From positions 1 through 30,204 of the forward strand of contig CAURMH010000014.1 of the NCBI GenBank assembly GCA_963525745.1: a DNA stretch of 30,204 bases, written 5' to 3'. The position numbers and the translations under genes were made by a program. The DNA comes from CAURMH01 sp963525745 (GTDB taxonomy: Bacteria > Pseudomonadota > Gammaproteobacteria > Enterobacterales > Pasteurellaceae). The notes beneath the pieces were generated by a model. The model worked only from the letters and a program-made list of their open reading frames with translations, did no database searches and was not told the DNA's origin. Positions 23,553-30,204 of the stretch are shown here, one piece after another (the stretch's first letter is position 1; each line of letters opens with the position of its first letter).

Positions 23553-25493
23553 ATGCGTTTATTCGTTGCCGAAAAACCGAGCCTCGCCCGTGCTATTGCC
23601 GATGTGTTGCCCAAACCGCAACAACGCGGCGACGGATTTATTAAGTGCGGACCGGATAATATAGTTACTTGGTGTATCGGTCATTTGCTGGAGCAAGCCG
23701 AACCTGAAATTTATGACACGAAATTTAAGCAATGGCGCTTAGAGCACTTACCGATCATTCCCGAAAAGTGGCAATTATTACCGCGAAAAGGTGTCAAAAA
23801 GCAACTTGATATTGTGATTAAGCTGATTCATCAAGCCGATGAACTGATTAACGCGGGGGACCCGGATCGCGAAGGACAGTTATTAGTCGATGAAGTATTT
23901 AGCTATGCAAATCTGGCGGCGGATAAACGTCGAAACATCTTGCGCTGCTTAATCAGTGATCTTAATCCGAGTGCGGTCGAAAAAGCCGTAAAAAAACTGC
24001 AACCTAATGATTATTTTATTCCCTTAGCCACCTCTGCACTCGCGCGTGCTCGCGCAGATTGGTTATATGGAATAAATATGACGCGCGCCTACACTATTCG
24101 TGGTCGACGGGCGGGCTATAACGGCGTGTTATCCGTCGGTCGCGTGCAAACGCCTGTATTGGGATTAATCGTGCAACGTGATCTTGAAATCGAAAATTTT
24201 CAGCCGAAAGATTTTTATGAAGTGAGCGCTCGAATTGAAGATAAAACAAACTCAAATTCGACTGCATGTTTTCGTGCGTTGTGGCAGCCAAGTAAGGCGT
24301 GCGAAGATTTTCAGGACGACGAAGGGCGCGTACTTTCTAAAGCGCTGGCGGAAAATGTTGCAAAACGAATTACGGGGAAACCCGCCGAAGTTGTCGACTG
24401 TCAGAATAAGTCGGAAAAAGAAATCGCTCCACTTCCCTATTCCTTGTCCGCACTGCAAATTGATGCGGCCAAACGTTACGGCTTATCGGCGCAAGAAGTC
24501 TTAGATATTTGTCAAAAACTCTACGAAACCCATCGTATAATTACCTATCCCCGTTCAGATAGTCGCTATTTACCCGAAGAACATTTCACCGAACGCCATC
24601 GCCTATTACAAGCCATCGTGGTGCAAAGTGAAATTTATCAAACCTTACCAGACATTGTGGATACAAATCGACATAATCGTTGCTGGAATGATAAAAAAAT
24701 CGAAGCGCACCACGCCATTGTACCGACCGCAAAAAAACAAACCGTTAATTTAACATTAAATGAACGTCGAATTTACGAGCTTATTGCACGCCAATATTTA
24801 ATGCAATTTTGTCCTGATGCAGAATACCGAAAAAGTAAAATTACCTTAAACATTGCCGGCGGTACATTCATTGCACAAGCCAGAAATTTACAAATTGCCG
24901 GCTGGAAATCTTTGTTGGGAAAAGAAGATGAGGAAGAAAAACAAGAGGACTTGTTGCCCATCGTCGAACAAGGGCAATTGTTACATTGCCAACAAGGAGA
25001 AACTATTAACAAAAAGACCCAACCGCCAAAACCATTTACCGATGCGACACTACTGTCCGCCATGACAGGTATAGCACGTTTTGTTCAAAATAAAGACTTA
25101 AAAAAAATTTTACGCGAAACCGACGGACTGGGTACGGAAGCAACCCGAGCCGGCATTATCGATCTTCTTTTTAAACGCGGTTTTTTATATAAAAAAGGGC
25201 GGAATATTCATAGTACCCATGCAGGACGTGGACTTATTCAAGCGTTACCGCCAATAGCCACACAACCTGATATGACCGCGCACTGGGAAGCACAATTAAA
25301 CGGCATCAGTCAAAAGCAAACGACATATCAACAATTTATGTCATCCTTGACACAAATGCTACCCGATTTGGTCAACGTAGTAGATTTAAACGCGCTACGC
25401 CGGCTTAGTCAACAGCCTCAGCCCTCATCCGGCAAGCTAAATGAACGTAAAAGAGCGGTCAAAAATAATAACGTTTCTAAAAATATTGATTAA
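23553..25493 (+). CDS. topB: DNA topoisomerase III
   Basis: This is a 646-residue type IA topoisomerase that decatenates DNA and resolves recombination intermediates with RecQ. The TOPRIM domain supplies E7 (VAEKPSLA) and D103/D105 (GDPDREGQ). The active-site tyrosine is Y332 in ITYPRSDSRY. SVGRVQTPVLGL and GLGTEATRAGIIDLL are further family signatures. The C-terminus is short and basic, without zinc fingers, as in E. coli TopB (653 residues). It follows recR by 2 bases, an arrangement found in Haemophilus. Confidence 0.97.
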   Translation: MRLFVAEKPSLARAIADVLPKPQQRGDGFIKCGPDNIVTWCIGHLLEQAEPEIYDTKFKQWRLEHLPIIPEKWQLLPRKGVKKQLDIVIKLIHQADELINAGDPDREGQLLVDEVFSYANLAADKRRNILRCLISDLNPSAVEKAVKKLQPNDYFIPLATSALARARADWLYGINMTRAYTIRGRRAGYNGVLSVGRVQTPVLGLIVQRDLEIENFQPKDFYEVSARIEDKTNSNSTACFRALWQPSKACEDFQDDEGRVLSKALAENVAKRITGKPAEVVDCQNKSEKEIAPLPYSLSALQIDAAKRYGLSAQEVLDICQKLYETHRIITYPRSDSRYLPEEHFTERHRLLQAIVVQSEIYQTLPDIVDTNRHNRCWNDKKIEAHHAIVPTAKKQTVNLTLNERRIYELIARQYLMQFCPDAEYRKSKITLNIAGGTFIAQARNLQIAGWKSLLGKEDEEEKQEDLLPIVEQGQLLHCQQGETINKKTQPPKPFTDATLLSAMTGIARFVQNKDLKKILRETDGLGTEATRAGIIDLLFKRGFLYKKGRNIHSTHAGRGLIQALPPIATQPDMTAHWEAQLNGISQKQTTYQQFMSSLTQMLPDLVNVVDLNALRRLSQQPQPSSGKLNERKRAVKNNNVSKNID

Positions 25494-25529
25494 ACTTAAA
25501 ACATTTACACACAAATACGTTAAAAGCGC

Positions 25530-25558
25530 TTGCTAAAAAAGTTAAATTTATATACGAT
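25530..25558 (+). promoter_or_regulatory. Candidate sigma-70 promoter for secG
   Basis: TTGCTA (25530-25535) and TACGAT (25553-25558) are each 4/6 matches to the -35 and -10 consensus with an ideal 17-base spacer, in the 108-base gap between topB and secG. Transcription from it would also cover the tRNA-Leu gene. Confidence 0.4.
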
Positions 25559-25601
25559 TAGCAACCAATTTTTATTGCGAAGCTGCAAAAAAGAGAAGAG
25601 A

Positions 25602-25943
25602 ATGTATCAGTTTTTTTTATTTATTTATGTTGTTGTCGCCATCTTATTAATTGGCTTTATTCTAGTCCAACAAGGTAAAGGTGCAAATGCAGGCGCTTCC
25701 TTCGGTGGCGGTGCGTCAAGCACCATGTTCGGTTCGGCAGGTTCCGCCAACTTTTTAACACGAACCAGCGCCGTTTTAGCGACTATTTTTTTTGTTGTCG
25801 CTTTAATTCTTGGTAATATGAACTCACATCGAGGTAATGCTCAAAAAGGTGCTTTTGATGATTTGTCCCAAGCGGCTCAACAGATTCAAAAGCAAGACGC
25901 CCCTAGTCAGGTTGAGGGTAAGAATAAAGATATCCCTCAATAA
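25602..25943 (+). CDS. secG: Protein translocase subunit SecG
   Basis: This 113-residue inner-membrane protein stimulates SecYE-SecA protein export. Two hydrophobic segments (about residues 3-22 and 54-73) flank the conserved loop VQQGKGANAGASFGGGASSTMFGS. The C-terminal tail is hydrophilic and variable. I chose the ATG at 25602 (MYQFFLF), preceded by AAGAGAAGAG. A longer in-frame ORF starting at 25530 overlaps the likely promoter and is not expected. It is directly followed by tRNA-Leu(GAG), the same pairing as secG-leuU in E. coli. Confidence 0.96.
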   Translation: MYQFFLFIYVVVAILLIGFILVQQGKGANAGASFGGGASSTMFGSAGSANFLTRTSAVLATIFFVVALILGNMNSHRGNAQKGAFDDLSQAAQQIQKQDAPSQVEGKNKDIPQ

Positions 25944-25953
25944 TAGAATTAAC

Positions 25954-26039
25954 GCTCTGGTGGTGGAATTGGTAGACACGCTATCTTGAGGGGGTAGTGG
26001 CCGCAGGCCGTGCGAGTTCAAGTCTCGCCCAGAGCACCA
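25954..26039 (+). tRNA. leuU: tRNA-Leu (anticodon GAG)
   Basis: The 86-base gene folds as a class II tRNA. The acceptor arms are GCTCTGG and CCAGAGC followed by ACCA, with the CCA encoded. The anticodon stem CTATC/GGTAG encloses the loop TTGAGGG, with anticodon GAG at 25988-25990. A long variable arm (GTGGCCGCAGGCCGT region) and the T-loop GTTCAAGTC are present. It reads CUC and CUU leucine codons. It is linked to secG as in E. coli, and its 3' end is the likely attachment site of the element that follows. Confidence 0.96.
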
Positions 26040-26040
26040 T
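26016..26040. other. Probable attachment site (attL) at the 3' end of tRNA-Leu
   Basis: A P4-type integrase begins about 200 bases downstream in the same direction, and integrases of this group usually recombine within the T-arm to CCA end of a tRNA gene. The tRNA is intact, as expected when the element restores its 3' end. The second copy that would prove it is outside the window, so the boundaries are inferred. Confidence 0.45.
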
Positions 26041-26043
26041 ATC

Positions 26044-26145
26044 ACTAAACATAGCCCCGCGTAATTAATCGCGGGGTTTTGTTTTATCCAGTATTTACAA
26101 GGCTTTATAGCACTTTTACTTATCATAGCCCCTCGCATTCAATCG
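26044..26145 (+). repeat. Imperfect 28-bp direct repeat behind tRNA-Leu
   Basis: 26044-26071 and 26118-26145 match at 21 of 28 positions, sharing the unbroken core CATAGCCCC and ending AATCG. The copies are 74 bases apart. The left copy overlaps the tRNA terminator. They may be recombination-protein sites or the trace of a duplication. Confidence 0.5.
26055..26085 (+). terminator. Terminator of the secG-leuU transcript
   Basis: CCCCGCG (26055-26061) pairs with CGCGGGG (26070-26076) around an 8-base loop, followed by TTTTGTTTT. It stands 15 bases after the tRNA, so it probably lies within the integrated element if the attachment site is the tRNA 3' end. Confidence 0.85.
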
Positions 26146-26162
26146 TCTCTAATCTTGTTTTT

Positions 26163-26225
26163 TAGTAACACTGGTAGTAACACTGGCTTGTTTAGTGTTA
26201 CTATGCGCCTAATCTGGTGTTACTA
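26163..26225 (+). repeat. Four copies of TAGTAACAC upstream of the integrase gene
   Basis: TAGTAACACTGG occurs twice in perfect tandem (26163-26174, 26175-26186). The core is then repeated in reverse orientation as GTGTTACTA at 26195-26203 and 26217-26225. All four lie between the tRNA and the chosen integrase start. The pattern suits integrase arm-type sites or an operator for integrase autoregulation. Confidence 0.7.
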
Positions 26226-26243
26226 CGATCGGGAAGAAGCCTT

Positions 26244-27455
26244 ATGCCACGCGTTAAAAAGCCTTTAACAGATACAGAAATTAAGAAAGCAAAGCCAAAA
26301 GAAAAGGAGTATCCATTATCTGATGGCAATGGACTTATTCTAAGGGTTAAACCGAATGGATCTAAAATTTGGCTGTTTAATTATTATCACCCGGTTACAC
26401 AAAAAAGAACGAATGCGGGGCTTGGAATGTATCCTCAAATTCAGTTAGCAGCTGCCCGTGCTAAGCGTGAAGAATATCGTGCTTTGCTTGCTCAAGGTAT
26501 CGATCCACAGGAACATAAAAAGAAAGCCTTAGAAGCCACTAATGAACAAATAAAAAATAGTTTCTTGGCTGTTGCTGAAAAGTGGAGGGAAAAAAAGGCT
26601 AAGGAAGTTGAGGCATTAACCTTAGAAAAGAATTGGCGCCGATTAGAACTCTATGCTTTTGCTAAATTTGGTCACATACCTGTTACCGATATTCTTCCGG
26701 CACTTATCATTCAAACGCTTGAACCATTAAACCAACAGGGGAAAGGCGATACATTAAAGCGCACAATCCGCTTAATTAACGAGATTTTAAATTATGCTGT
26801 AAATTATGGCTTAATACCGTTTAATCCTTGTCTTAACGTGAATGCCGTTTTTAATTTCGGAAAGAATGAAAACAATCCTACGATTCGACCTGAAGAATTG
26901 CCCGCACTTTTGAAAGCAGTTAGAAATTCTCGCTTAACGTTGTTTACTCGTTGCCTGATTAAATTCCAACTTTTGACCTTAACACGCCCTGTAGAAAGCA
27001 GTAGTGCGGAATGGGCGGAAATTGATTTAGATAATCGCTTATGGTCTATTCCGGCCGAAAGAATGAAAACAAGAAAAGCTCACATTGTGCCGCTTTCTAC
27101 TCAATCTATAGAAGTGCTGCGTATTATGTCGGAGTACACAAGTAATGATAAATATGTTTTTCAAAGTGCCCGCGCTAAAGATAAGCCCATGAATAGCCAA
27201 TCGGTCAATAAAGCGTTGGTTGATTTGGGGTATAAAGATAAATTAACGGGCCATGGTTTGCGCGCTATTGGTAGTACTTATTTGAATGAATATGAACCTA
27301 TGATTCCCCCTGATGTTATTGAAGCTTGTTTATCTCACGGCATAAAAGATTCTGTGCGCCGCGCATATAATCGTTCTGATTATTTAGAACAACGCAAGCC
27401 GGTGATGCAGTTATGGAGTGACTTTGTGGAGTGTTGCGAAAAAGAAAGTGTGTAA
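26244..27455 (+). CDS. int: P4-type tyrosine integrase
   Basis: This 403-residue site-specific recombinase probably integrates and excises the element at tRNA-Leu. The N-terminal DUF4102 arm-binding domain is clear (LTDTEIKKAKPKEKEYPLSDGNGL, about 8-31, then WLFNYYHP). The catalytic domain has R248 (LTLTRPVE), the beta-hairpin lysine region MKTRKAH (274-280), H337-x2-R340 (GHGLR), H365 (LSHG) and the likely nucleophile Y375 (RRAYNRS), so it looks intact. I chose the ATG at 26244, preceded by GGGAAGAAG. A GTG at 26217 is in frame but falls inside the fourth TAGTAACAC repeat. No uptake signal lies inside this gene. Confidence 0.93.
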   Translation: MPRVKKPLTDTEIKKAKPKEKEYPLSDGNGLILRVKPNGSKIWLFNYYHPVTQKRTNAGLGMYPQIQLAAARAKREEYRALLAQGIDPQEHKKKALEATNEQIKNSFLAVAEKWREKKAKEVEALTLEKNWRRLELYAFAKFGHIPVTDILPALIIQTLEPLNQQGKGDTLKRTIRLINEILNYAVNYGLIPFNPCLNVNAVFNFGKNENNPTIRPEELPALLKAVRNSRLTLFTRCLIKFQLLTLTRPVESSSAEWAEIDLDNRLWSIPAERMKTRKAHIVPLSTQSIEVLRIMSEYTSNDKYVFQSARAKDKPMNSQSVNKALVDLGYKDKLTGHGLRAIGSTYLNEYEPMIPPDVIEACLSHGIKDSVRRAYNRSDYLEQRKPVMQLWSDFVECCEKESV

Positions 27456-27488
27456 ATTCGATGCGTGTAAAAAATATTGTAAAAAAGT

Positions 27489-27578
27489 GTTCACGCCTTC
27501 ACTTTCGCCATTTTTAGTTTTAAATCAAACAGTTACATAGTGAACGGGTGAAGGCCTATATTCACCTAACCATTCACT
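27489..27578. repeat. Cluster of TTCAC/GTGAA motifs between integrase and primase (iteron-like)
   Basis: GTTCAC (27489), CTTCAC (27497), GTGAAC (27540), GGTGAA (27547), TTCACC (27561) and TTCACT (27573) occur within 90 bases. The last four form a nested dyad: AGTGAA (27539-27544) and GGTGAA (27547-27552) against TTCACC (27561-27566) and TTCACT (27573-27578). P4-type replication proteins recognise GGTGAACAG-like iterons, so this may be the element's origin. The 169-base gap contains no gene. Confidence 0.5.
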
Positions 27579-27596
27579 TTTCGGCAAAATTCCAAA

Positions 27597-27620
27597 GAAA
27601 AAGGGGCTTTCGCCCCTGTT
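27597..27620. terminator. Terminator after the primase gene
   Basis: AGGGGC (27602-27607) pairs with GCCCCT (27612-27617) around a 4-base loop. On the minus strand it reads as a GAAA tetraloop hairpin followed by TTTTTC, right after the primase stop. On the plus strand GTTTTTG follows, so it may act in both directions. Confidence 0.8.
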
Positions 27621-27624
27621 TTTG

Positions 27625-29418
27625 TTATCGCTTAATAAAATCATCATGAAAATCCTGAAAGCTTTTGAAGCGAATATTGTACCTAAATCCTCCATTTGTC
27701 TTTCGTTTCCCTACTTTGAATTTGTTTCCATGTTGCGCCATTCCTTGCCTTAATGCTTCGGAAAAGTTCGGCATGGACAACGGATTTTGTAGTCCGTTGG
27801 CGTCGGTAAAGGTTAAATAGGCCGGGTAAAGATGCGTTCTTTCCTTTCCCGTCATTTTTGCCGTTCCCATGAATAAACCGTCAAATTCTTCTGTGGTATA
27901 GAAAAAACCGCAAAACTCGGTGATATGGTCGGACTTTGCTTTCACCTCTAACGCTTCCTCGCTCGTGCGTTGTGCTTCCAGTGCCTTTTTCGCGTCTTCC
28001 GGTTGCTCGAACGTGTGAATTAGCTTGTAGATAATGCCGCCGATTTCTCCCTCAATTTTGCCCATGAAATTCGGATCGCGTTCGTTTTTGGGAATGACCT
28101 TATCAAAATGGAAGATAACCCGGCGCCGCTCAATGCCGCCGCTTCGTTCGGTAAACCGGGTCGGTTCATTGTTTATAATCAAAACCACGGCGGGAATAAC
28201 GGCTTTAAACTTGGTGCGGTGCTTTGGATCGATATTGACTAAGTCTCCGCCGGTAATACTCTTTAATCCGCCACCGTCGCCGCCATAACGGGACTGTTCC
28301 GGGCAAATCAGCAAGGTTTTGCCGACAAAGTTTTCCCGCCCGCGCGGTTCGTCTAAATCCACCAGCCGCCCGCTTTCGGTGTTTTGTTCGCCGGCAAGCA
28401 GGGTTGCAATGCTCGCAAACACGGATTTACCGCTTCCGCCGTCGCCGGTGATTTCAAAGAATAATTGCCAGTCATGCCGATTGGTTAGCACCGCATAAAG
28501 TGCGCTTAAAATGGCTTGCTTTTTAGCATCCTTGCCATCGGCCACAAAATCCAGCCATTTATCAAAGTGCGGTGTATTTTGCGCCTGATTCAAATAATCA
28601 TGCGGAATGTAAGAGGACAACCAGTTTTCGCGCACGTGCGGCAAAAATTCAAGGGTTGCCCGGTTAAACGTGCCGTTATTGAAAGCAATCAGTTCTTTTG
28701 CCGTGCTCCCCATCTTCGGCGATTGAATCTTAATCGTTTCTATCACGCTATCAATGCTTCGTGCGCTGTAACCAAAATCCTGCTCGTCAAAGAAAGCAAC
28801 GGCTTTGTCGATAAGGTCGAATTCGTCTACTTTCTGCCAGCTTATGCCGTCATAATGGTAGAGTTCGCGATCTTGCGGATTTAACGCCAGATCCATATTC
28901 AACCACGCACTTAATGCGCGGGCTTTCTTATTGGTGCCGTCCTTTTCTTTCACTTTCGGCGGCACAATTTGTTGCGCTAATTCAACCGCACTTTTATCCG
29001 TGCGCAAGCGTTGAATATAGCCGCTAACATCTTCGATAATCTCCCCCGCTTCATTGCAATAAGTAATATTTTGCGCCTGTGTGGTTTTGACAAGATGAAC
29101 AATAACCCTCTCTTTCATTTCTTCGCTTAGCGGTTGCCCGTTGTTCGCGCAAATTAAACGGATAGCCCGCGTTTTTTTGGGGGCGATGCGGTAGTGCTCG
29201 ATATTCTCCAAACTTTCATCGTCCACCACTACGCAAGGGTAACGCTGGGTATCGCCATCACCTAAGGCTTGAGATAGTACAATTTCGTCCGCACTTTGTC
29301 CTAACTTATTAAAGAAGTCCGCAATAGTTAGCGCCTGTATGCCTAGGCAAATAGTAACAAGGCTTTCGCCGGTTGGGTCTTGCCGTTTTGCGTAGGGGGC
29401 GTTAATTAGTTTACCCAT
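27625..29418 (-). CDS. P4/D5-type phage helicase-primase
   Basis: This 597-residue replication protein belongs to the phage/plasmid primase P4 C-terminal family. The SF3 helicase has its Walker A GDGGSGKS at residues 325-332, a Walker-B-like strand TLLICPEQS, and the sensor strand VVLIINNEP followed by an arginine-rich stretch GGIERRRVIFHF. A D5-N-like region with LSAWLNMDLALNPQDRELYHYDG precedes it. The N-terminal about 150 residues resemble no primase motif that I can name, and it is shorter than the P4 alpha protein (about 780), so priming activity is uncertain. Two uptake signals lie inside (28565-28573, 28985-28993). Its start overlaps the upstream 141-residue gene by 13 bases. It is convergent with the integrase gene. 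Confidence 0.88.
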   Translation of the reverse strand: MGKLINAPYAKRQDPTGESLVTICLGIQALTIADFFNKLGQSADEIVLSQALGDGDTQRYPCVVVDDESLENIEHYRIAPKKTRAIRLICANNGQPLSEEMKERVIVHLVKTTQAQNITYCNEAGEIIEDVSGYIQRLRTDKSAVELAQQIVPPKVKEKDGTNKKARALSAWLNMDLALNPQDRELYHYDGISWQKVDEFDLIDKAVAFFDEQDFGYSARSIDSVIETIKIQSPKMGSTAKELIAFNNGTFNRATLEFLPHVRENWLSSYIPHDYLNQAQNTPHFDKWLDFVADGKDAKKQAILSALYAVLTNRHDWQLFFEITGDGGSGKSVFASIATLLAGEQNTESGRLVDLDEPRGRENFVGKTLLICPEQSRYGGDGGGLKSITGGDLVNIDPKHRTKFKAVIPAVVLIINNEPTRFTERSGGIERRRVIFHFDKVIPKNERDPNFMGKIEGEIGGIIYKLIHTFEQPEDAKKALEAQRTSEEALEVKAKSDHITEFCGFFYTTEEFDGLFMGTAKMTGKERTHLYPAYLTFTDANGLQNPLSMPNFSEALRQGMAQHGNKFKVGKRKTNGGFRYNIRFKSFQDFHDDFIKR

Positions 29419-29831
29419 TGTCCCTCCTCTCCGTTATTGTTAGCTACTTCAAGCACTCGATTTAACGCTTTATCGCCGAGTTCGCCTAATTGGCCAACCA
29501 AATAATTAATCATGCCTTGCTTTAATAGACTTTGAATAACTTCATCGTTGCTCATCATTTTGGCGATGATTTCAGGGTCTTTTGAAGGCAAAGGCGGCGA
29601 TAGCTTCAAAAGGTATTTATTCATTACGGCTATCTCTTTTGAAAGTTGCAACAATTCACTCATAAAAACATCGTCAGCCTGCTCAATTTGAACGCCTAAC
29701 GCAGTTAATGCGCGCTCGAACGAGGGGAATAACGGCTCAATGTCTGCCTTGCTTGCGTGATTCGTGGCAATGGCTTTTAATACGTTCATTTCCATTTCTG
29801 AAAAGTTGCTGTAGTCTAATTTATCGCTCAT
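29406..29831 (-). CDS. Hypothetical element-encoded protein
   Basis: This 141-residue acidic, helical protein opens MSDKLDYSNFSEMEMNVLKAI and has no signal peptide or membrane segment. I do not recognise its family. Its start overlaps the stop of the upstream gene (ATGA, 29828-29831) and its stop lies 13 bases inside the primase start, so all three are translated from one mRNA. The position directly before a P4-type primase suggests a role in element replication or its control, but nothing in the sequence proves this. Confidence 0.75.
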   Translation of the reverse strand: MSDKLDYSNFSEMEMNVLKAIATNHASKADIEPLFPSFERALTALGVQIEQADDVFMSELLQLSKEIAVMNKYLLKLSPPLPSKDPEIIAKMMSNDEVIQSLLKQGMINYLVGQLGELGDKALNRVLEVANNNGEEGQWVN

Positions 29832-30204
29832 TCTTTTGTCTCCCGTAACTTCTGATTCTCCACGCGCTCTACGTTCAAAGTGTCAATCTGCGCCACGACT
29901 TCGCCAAATTTGTAAATTAAGTAGCCGTTGGCTTGGTTGAATGCCTTAAAGGTGTCGGCGTCTTCCCGGGAAAGGGTGGAGTGCGATTTCAGCACCGCAT
30001 TGAACAGCTTACTGCCGGCCTTTAAACGTTCCACCAAATCGGTGAGTTCCGCCTTGAATTTCAGTTTGTGATGGAAATCGTCCGGATAAACCTCAAGACA
30101 TTTTCTATTGCTGTCTAAAATCAGCTTAAATTGGCGTGAAAGCTGGGCATATTCAAAGGCTAACGGGTTGAATGATAGTTTGCCTCTGTATTGGCGTTTC
30201 GCTT
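29828..30204 (-). CDS. Hypothetical element-encoded protein, 5' end beyond the window
   Basis: An open frame on the minus strand runs from the stop at 29828-29830 to the right edge without interruption, giving at least 124 residues. It contains no ATG in the visible part. A TTG at 30035-30037 is a possible start but lacks a ribosome binding site, and coding-like sequence continues upstream of it (YRGKLSFNPLAFEYAQLSRQFK, DDFHHKLKFKAELTDLVERL). I therefore treat it as the C-terminal part of a longer gene. It is helical and charged, with no family recognised. It ends in an ATGA overlap with the next gene. Confidence 0.7.
   Translation of the reverse strand, partial: AKRQYRGKLSFNPLAFEYAQLSRQFKLILDSNRKCLEVYPDDFHHKLKFKAELTDLVERLKAGSKLFNAVLKSHSTLSREDADTFKAFNQANGYLIYKFGEVVAQIDTLNVERVENQKLRETKE

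Noticed and set aside
25530..25601. N-terminal extension of SecG
   Set aside because: It covers the likely promoter, and SecG proteins start at the MYQ-type position at 25602.
30035..30037. TTG as start of the last minus-strand gene
   Set aside because: The frame stays open with coding-like sequence to the window edge, so the gene more likely begins outside.
1..30204. CRISPR array, toxin-antitoxin pair, restriction or other defence locus
   Set aside because: No regularly spaced repeats, no nearby cas genes and no recognisable defence protein were found; any such cargo of the right-hand element would lie outside the window.

Overview
The window looks like a chromosomal segment of a Pasteurellaceae bacterium. 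About 30 copies of the 9-bp DNA uptake signal AAGTGCGGT / ACCGCACTT are scattered over it on both strands, many with the A/T-rich extension. This is the Haemophilus/Aggregatibacter-type signal, not the Actinobacillus type. Gene order also fits: pepA divergent from lptF-lptG, dsbD divergent from arcA, and ybaB-recR-topB-secG-tRNA-Leu. Aggregatibacter is my best guess for the genus, but the sequence alone does not prove it.

Layout. 1-84 is the end of lysS. 204-2796 (minus strand) holds a small lipoprotein, an OppA-like peptide-binding protein with an odd N-terminus, and a YbaN-type membrane protein. 2917-4989 is prlC. 5156-6949 is a queuosine precursor operon (queC-queD-queE) led by a preQ1-I riboswitch. 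6958-9134 is a divergent gluconate kinase/permease pair sharing a palindromic operator. 9146-9297 is a scrap of an IS3-family element. 9405-10079 is the Fe-S repair protein YtfE, followed by an EEP-family hydrolase, pepA, lptF-lptG, a zinc-ribbon membrane protein and a CstA-family transporter with a near-ideal CRP site. 17075-17497 is a broken IS1016-type element. Then come a DoxX protein, dsbD, arcA, smpB, a membrane-anchored metallophosphoesterase, and ybaB-recR-topB-secG-leuU.

From about 26016 to the right edge the window enters an integrated element. A P4-type tyrosine recombinase sits directly behind tRNA-Leu(GAG). Facing it is a minus-strand block of at least three overlapping genes: a P4/D5-type helicase-primase, a 141-residue unknown protein, and an unknown gene that runs off the right edge. 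Two short-repeat clusters here look functional: four copies of TAGTAACAC just upstream of the integrase, and six TTCAC/GTGAA motifs in the gap between integrase and primase. The second cluster resembles the kind of iteron array used by P4-like replication proteins. The element's cargo and its other end lie outside the window, so its full nature (satellite, defective prophage or genomic island) cannot be decided here.

Most of the window is conserved housekeeping sequence. The parts most worth a second look are the queuosine leader, the inverted uptake-signal hairpin over the queE start, the two IS remnants, the OppA-like N-terminus and the two repeat clusters of the right-hand element.
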